Of a stretch of DNA of 47,678 nucleotides, positions 43,741-47,678 are shown piece after piece. The notes beneath the pieces were generated by a model. That model was not told the origin of the DNA and made no database searches. It worked only from the letters and a program-made list of their open reading frames with translations. Both the position numbers and the translations under genes were made by a program. How positions within the stretch are numbered: position 1 is the stretch's first letter; each line of letters begins with the position of its first letter. Origin of the DNA: an uncultured Prevotellaceae bacterium (GTDB lineage Bacteria > Bacteroidota > Bacteroidia > Bacteroidales > Muribaculaceae); NCBI GenBank assembly GCA_900318645.1, contig ONLH01000030.1:1-47678 (forward strand), read 5' to 3'.

Positions 43741-46194
43741 ATGAATAATATCAACGGTAACCAAGTGGGCATGAGGCTTGCCATACTGGGTTGGATGCTG
43801 TGTACAATGCTGTCTGTCTGTGGGCAGAATGTGCGTGAGACCATACGACTGGACGAGGGCTGGAAATTCTCTCTGGGCAACGCTGCCGATCCGGCAAAGG
43901 ACTACGGCTGCGGCACTGAGTATTTCAACTATCTGACCAAGGCCAACTCAATACACAACGAGGGCCCATACTCCATCAAGTTTAACGACTCAACATGGCA
44001 AGAGGTGCGTATTCCGCACGATTGGGTGACAACCTTGCCCTATGCTCAAAAGGCCAGCCACTCGCACGGCTACAAAACCGTGGGTTATCAATATCCCGAA
44101 ACGAGTGTGGGTTGGTATCGCAAGGTGATCACCATTCCCGAGTCGGACTTGGGCAAGCACATTGCCCTGCAGTTTGACGGCATCTTCCGCAATGCCCGCG
44201 TGTGGTTCAACGGCTTCTATATGGGTACCGAGCCCAGCGGCTATGCCACGCAGGTGTATGATGTGACCGAATATGTGAACTATGGCGGTGAGAATCTTGT
44301 TTGTGTACGGGCCGATGCTACGCTCGAGGAAGGCTGGTTCTATGAGGGGGCTGGCATCTATCGTGACGCATGGCTCATCAAGTCGGCTGCTGTCAGTGTC
44401 GCTCCATTCGGTACCTTTGTCTACGCCGACCTCAAAGCCCCTTACACCTCGGCGACCATCCATGTGGATACCGAGGTCAACAATCACTCGTTGGAACCTC
44501 AAACGTGTACCGTCGAACACCGCCTGCTTGATGCTCAAGGCAACGAAGTGGGCAGGACAAACACTGCATCACTTGACCTGAAGGGCAAACAGACCAGCGG
44601 CTGCCAACAAATGCTGATACTTGACCGGCCGCATCTGTGGAGCACCACCGACCCCTATCTGTATCAAGTGGAAACGACCGTCAAGGTGAACGGACAAGTG
44701 ACCGATGTTTACACGACAACAACGGGCATCCGTGATGTGGAGTTTGACGCCGACCGGGGATTTCTGCTCAACGGAAAAGAGATTGAACTCAAGGGCGTGA
44801 ACATGCATCAGGACCATGCCGGCGTGGGAGCCGCTATCCCCGAGGCGCTCATGGCGTGGCGCATTAAGCAACTGAAGAAATTGGGCTGCAATGCCTATCG
44901 TGCATCCCACAACCCGATGACGCCTGCCCAACTTGACATCTGCGACCGCGAGGGCATCCTCGTCATTGACGAGAACCGACTTGCGGGCATCAATACCGAG
45001 CACCTGAGGCTGTTGGAAAACATGATTAAGCGCGACCGCAATCACCCGTCGATTGTCCTGTGGAGCGACGGCAACGAGGAGTGGGGCATGGAGAATACTG
45101 TTCAAGGCACACGCATTGCAGCCGCCATGCGTGAATATACCCGCCTGCTTGATCCCACCCGCCATTCAACAATAGCCAATGCTGGAGGGTCTGAAATGAT
45201 TAAGGGGCTCGATGTGGTGGGATTCAACTATATCGCACAAAACGATGTGGATAACCGTAAGGCAGCCAACCCCACATGGAAAATCGTGGGCACCGAGGAA
45301 ACCACCGGCTGCGGCACGCGTGGCGTCTATTTTGACTCTCCTGACCAGCCCGGCCACATGGTCAGCCTCAACCGTGGCACGCAGCCAGGCGTGGAGAACG
45401 TGATTGAGCGCGGATGGAAATTCTATGACGAGCGTCCTTGGGCGGCAGGTCTCTTCTATTGGACGGGCTTTGACTACCGTGGCGAGCCCAATCCGCTGTC
45501 TTATCCCGCCCATGACTCGGAATTCGGCATCCTTGACTATTGCGGATTTCCCAAAGACGAGGCGAGTTACCTCAAAGCATGGTGGACCGACGAGCCCGTG
45601 CTGCACATCTTCCCGCACTGGAACCTGCAGGGCCATGAGGGCGAGGAAGTGGAGATCTGGGCCTACAGCAACTGTGATGAGGTGGAACTGACCGTGAACG
45701 GCAAGAAACTGGGCCGACAGGCGATGCCCAAGAACGGTCACCTGAAATGGAAAGCCGTCTATCAACCGGGCCGCATCGTTGCCACCGGATACAAGAACGG
45801 AAAGCGCATCTTGAAGCAAACGATCGAGACCACCAACCCCGCGGCAAGAATTGTGCTGACAGCAGACCGAGGGCTCATCACCGCCGATGGACGCGATGTA
45901 GCCATCGTGACCGTTGAGATTCAGGACAACAAGGGACGTATCGTTCCTGATGCCTGCCCCATGCTCACCTGCTCACTTGAAGGTGACGGCCGCATTTTGG
46001 GTGTCGGCAACGGAGACCCGTCCTACCTTGGCCCCGACCATCCCGATGAACAGGACTGCCACACCTTCCAAATCCCGGCATTCAACGGGCTGGCTCAGAT
46101 TCTCATCCAGAGCGGACATACGCCCGCTGCCCTTCAACTCAGCTGCAGCAGCAACGGCCTAAAGTCCGGAAATCTAACTATCACTGCAGAATAA
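43741..46194 (+). CDS. Secreted GH2 glycoside hydrolase (beta-galactosidase-like)
   Basis: GH2 enzymes remove terminal beta-galactose, beta-glucuronic acid or beta-mannose from glycans. The 817-residue protein has a signal peptide (about 1-30, ending MLSVCGQ), a sugar-binding N-terminal domain (RLDEGWKFSLG, IPHDWV, ETSVGWYRKVITIP), an Ig-like domain, the TIM barrel (KGVNMHQDHAGVGAA, RASHNPMTPAQLDICDREGILVIDE) and C-terminal Ig-like domains. The acid/base is probably E446 (LWSDGNEEW) and the nucleophile E519 (IVGTEET). The active-site context resembles Bacteroidetes GH2 beta-galactosidases, but the substrate cannot be assigned. It is a single gene between two MITE-like elements. Confidence 0.92.
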   Translation: MNNINGNQVGMRLAILGWMLCTMLSVCGQNVRETIRLDEGWKFSLGNAADPAKDYGCGTEYFNYLTKANSIHNEGPYSIKFNDSTWQEVRIPHDWVTTLPYAQKASHSHGYKTVGYQYPETSVGWYRKVITIPESDLGKHIALQFDGIFRNARVWFNGFYMGTEPSGYATQVYDVTEYVNYGGENLVCVRADATLEEGWFYEGAGIYRDAWLIKSAAVSVAPFGTFVYADLKAPYTSATIHVDTEVNNHSLEPQTCTVEHRLLDAQGNEVGRTNTASLDLKGKQTSGCQQMLILDRPHLWSTTDPYLYQVETTVKVNGQVTDVYTTTTGIRDVEFDADRGFLLNGKEIELKGVNMHQDHAGVGAAIPEALMAWRIKQLKKLGCNAYRASHNPMTPAQLDICDREGILVIDENRLAGINTEHLRLLENMIKRDRNHPSIVLWSDGNEEWGMENTVQGTRIAAAMREYTRLLDPTRHSTIANAGGSEMIKGLDVVGFNYIAQNDVDNRKAANPTWKIVGTEETTGCGTRGVYFDSPDQPGHMVSLNRGTQPGVENVIERGWKFYDERPWAAGLFYWTGFDYRGEPNPLSYPAHDSEFGILDYCGFPKDEASYLKAWWTDEPVLHIFPHWNLQGHEGEEVEIWAYSNCDEVELTVNGKKLGRQAMPKNGHLKWKAVYQPGRIVATGYKNGKRILKQTIETTNPAARIVLTADRGLITADGRDVAIVTVEIQDNKGRIVPDACPMLTCSLEGDGRILGVGNGDPSYLGPDHPDEQDCHTFQIPAFNGLAQILIQSGHTPAALQLSCSSNGLKSGNLTITAE

Positions 46195-46221
46195 ACCCGA
46201 AAGGAATTATTAGCTTGTCCG

Positions 46222-46248
46222 GTAAAAGCTCCTAGCGGGGCTCTTTAC
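46222..46248 (+). terminator. Possible terminator of the GH2 gene
   Basis: GTAAA and GC/CC segments pair with GG/GC and TTTAC segments, 27 bases after the stop. The stem is imperfect and has no T run. Confidence 0.4.
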
Positions 46249-46257
46249 GATAATAAA

Positions 46258-46441
46258 TAACGTGAGTTCGATGAAATTGTTGATTGTCAATCAGCGCATT
46301 AGCAATTTCCCCCTCTAAGATTAGAGGGGGTCAGGGGGCGTTGATGTCCCAAGAGGAAGTGCTTTGAGTGTAAATCATACTCCTCCGCCCTAACGGGCAC
46401 CTCCCCTATCTTAGGGGAGGAGTTGAGTCGAACTCACGTTA
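46258..46441 (+). mobile_element. MITE-like element, TAACGTGAGTTCGA family, copy 2
   Basis: It starts TAACGTGAGTTCGATGAA and ends TCGAACTCACGTTA, matching copy 1 ends, with a flanking AT-rich direct repeat (TAAATA or AATAAA, ambiguous). It is 184 bp against 308 bp; the interior shares the TTGATTGTCAATCAG block, the GTTGATGTCCCAAGAGGAAG block and the TACTCCTCCGCCCT block, so copy 2 is a shorter derivative with a deletion of the hairpin-rich part. No gene inside. Confidence 0.85.
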
Positions 46442-46747
46442 AATAAAATGCGTGGTTTCTCGTTTTTTTTCTTTCCACACGTGTGCGTAGAAAAATAAGA
46501 AAAATGAGAATTTTAGAATTATCTATCTGTCTTTGTGGTTGCCTGATTTTGGTTGACTGTTTCTTAGTTGAGTATTCTATATGGAAATTATTGGTCAAAA
46601 CTATAGAGATGACCAAATTTCTATATTTATCATTTTTCTCTTTTTTCTCTTTATATATATAAAATGGGAAAAATGAGAAAATGAGAAAAAAATCCCAATT
46701 CATCTGATATCCATTGTTTTACTATCTGCGAACGTTTAAAAACTTCA

Positions 46748-46887
46748 CCTCACGCTAAGTCGCTAAGGCGCGAAGAAATTTTGTTTGCTCGCAAGGGCTC
46801 GCAATATGTGAAAAGATAGTATATTTGCGAGCCTCTTGCGAGCAAGCTTTTACAATAAACTTAGCGGCTTGGCGGCTTAGCGTGAGA
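46748..46887. mobile_element. MITE-like element, CCTCACGCTAAG family, copy 2
   Basis: Left end CCTCACGCTAAGTCGCTAAG (46748-46767) and right end CTTAGCGGCTTGGCGGCTTAG followed by CGTGAG near 46859-46887 form imperfect inverted repeats. The core GCGAGCCTCTTGCGAGCAAG lies between (46827-46846), as in copy 1. No gene inside. Confidence 0.6.
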
Positions 46888-47111
46888 CTTTGCCCTGCGG
46901 GGCTAACGCTAATTACGCTAATTTTACGGATTTCACGAATTTAATATAAGAATTCGCGGAATTAGTTGAATTAGCGTAATTCGCATTTAAAAACACTGCG
47001 GATGCTTCACTAATCACTAATCACTAATCTGCGAGCGCAGCTAGCATTAACGCGTCTTAGCGTGAGGTGAAGAACGCGGATGCCGACTAGTGACTAAAAA
47101 ATCTCATTTTC

Positions 47112-47143
47112 TTTGTTTTTTTATTGAAAAATGACTATATTTG
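47112..47143 (+). promoter_or_regulatory. Promoter of the BspA-like gene
   Basis: TTTG (47112-47115), 20 bases, TATATTTG (47136-47143), 32 bases before the ATG: full consensus. Confidence 0.75.
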
Positions 47144-47175
47144 CGGCAGATATTAACTTTTAATACAATATTGCT

Positions 47176-47678
47176 ATGAAAAAGAAATCATTACTCCTAC
47201 GTTTGGTTGTCCTGGTGATGGCCATGATGTGTGCCCTGGGCGCCGCTGCTGTCGAGGCCTATGCCTGCTACACGTCGTCGAACACGACGCTGACGTTCTA
47301 CTACGACAACTACCGCAGCAGCCGCACGGGCACGACCTATGACCTGAACACGGGCAACTACAGTCCCGGTTGGCGCGATGACGGCAGCAATGCCAATGTG
47401 ACCAAGGTGGTCTTTGATCCCTCGTTCGCCGATGCCCGCCCGACGACTTGCCACTCTTGGTTTCGTGATATGGCCCAACTTCAGACTATCTATGGGCTAA
47501 ACTATATGAACACAAGTGCTGTAACCCATATGGTGAGTATGTTCAGGGGCTGCAGCAGCTTGACGGCCTTAGACATTACCAGTTTCAGCACGGCCAATGT
47601 GATTGCCATGGGAGGCATGTTTATGGGTTGCAGTAACCTTCGTACCATTTATGCGGGCAGTGGCTGGAGCACGGCTGC
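47176..47678 (+). CDS. BspA/DUF285-like surface protein, cut by right edge
   Basis: The first 167 codons are seen. The protein begins MKKKSLLLRLVVLVMAMMCALGAAAVEA, a signal peptide (about residues 1-26), then an N-terminal domain. From about residue 105 it has DUF285-type repeats with the pattern M-x-x-M-F-x-G-C-S-S-L-x-x-L-D-(I/L)-(T/S)-x-F-x-T (MVSMFRGCSSLTALDI, then MGGMFMGCSNLRTIY). These repeats are known from Bacteroidales and mycoplasma surface proteins and are often seen in adhesins. The rest, probably many more repeats and a sorting tail, lies beyond the window. An antisense frame at 47197-47478 is an artefact. Confidence 0.85.
   Translation, partial: MKKKSLLLRLVVLVMAMMCALGAAAVEAYACYTSSNTTLTFYYDNYRSSRTGTTYDLNTGNYSPGWRDDGSNANVTKVVFDPSFADARPTTCHSWFRDMAQLQTIYGLNYMNTSAVTHMVSMFRGCSSLTALDITSFSTANVIAMGGMFMGCSNLRTIYAGSGWSTA

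Larger units (their letters stand above)
46195..47175. other. 1-kb intergenic region after the GH2 gene
   Basis: It holds the GH2 terminator, a MITE-like element (46258-46441), an AT-rich stretch with a short open frame of poor composition (46434-46703, not accepted), a CCTCACGCTAAG element (46748-46887), a run of short imperfect repeats around GCTAATTACGCTAATT and GAATTAGCGTAATTCGC (46910-46990), a single right-end (47051) and the promoter of the next gene (47112-47143). Confidence 0.7.

Noticed and set aside
46434-46703. Open frame on the minus strand after copy 2 of the element
   Set aside because: It is AT-rich and low in complexity, begins in the inverted end of the element and has no promoter or family motif.
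1-47678. tRNA genes, prophage genes or defence systems
   Set aside because: No tRNA-like cloverleaf, phage structural gene, restriction, toxin-antitoxin or Cas gene was recognised by reading both strands.

Overview
The window reads as a chromosome segment from a Bacteroidales bacterium, most likely a gut or rumen Muribaculaceae or Prevotellaceae member. The evidence is a short single-piece RpoD, many promoters of the Bacteroidetes form TTTG-N19/20-TAnnTTTG, almost no Shine-Dalgarno sites, secreted proteins with type IX secretion tails, and families typical of the order (DUF4836, DUF4153, DUF5106, GH97, C10 peptidase). The sequence looks like ordinary host chromosome; I see no prophage, conjugative element, tRNA or CRISPR array.

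Left part (1-8300): a large secreted multidomain surface protein cut by the left edge; an array of seven GC-rich palindromes next to a REP-associated tyrosine transposase (RAYT) that carries an extra C-terminal Rossmann-like domain; then lptB and udk (overlapping by 4 bp) and a secreted GH13 amylase. Centre-left (8300-20900): stress and core genes, with dnaK, an LEA-like amphipathic repeat protein, an agmatine-to-putrescine operon (small acidic protein, aguA, aguB), a DUF4836 lipoprotein, a small outer-membrane barrel, rpoD, a DegP/HtrA protease, folC and the RNase P RNA. Centre-right (21000-36700): a DUF4153 membrane protein, a secreted protein, a double META-domain protein, a TPR protein, a DUF5106 thioredoxin-like protein, the overlapping ybaK-aroC-thioesterase operon, yigZ, a membrane protein, a bleomycin-hydrolase-type peptidase, an anchored coiled protein, a HAD hydrolase and a small membrane protein. 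Right part (36900-47678): secreted glycan and protein degradation (GH97, C10 peptidase, GH2), with the GH2 gene lying between two copies of a MITE-like element, and the start of a BspA/DUF285-type surface protein cut by the right edge.

Three points stand out. First, dnaK, rpoD and degP/htrA each have a perfect -24/-12 sigma-54 element (TGGCAC-N5-TTGC), which suggests a sigma-54 stress regulon that mirrors the sigma-32/sigma-E logic of E. coli. Second, the RAYT with its fused Rossmann-like domain sits directly against a seven-unit palindrome array that is probably its substrate. Third, two families of short inverted-repeat elements without coding capacity are scattered through the intergenic DNA, and a third kind of repeat (a 14-bp unit) fills the 5' leaders of two divergent genes. 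All family names come from reading translated motifs by eye; no database search was run.
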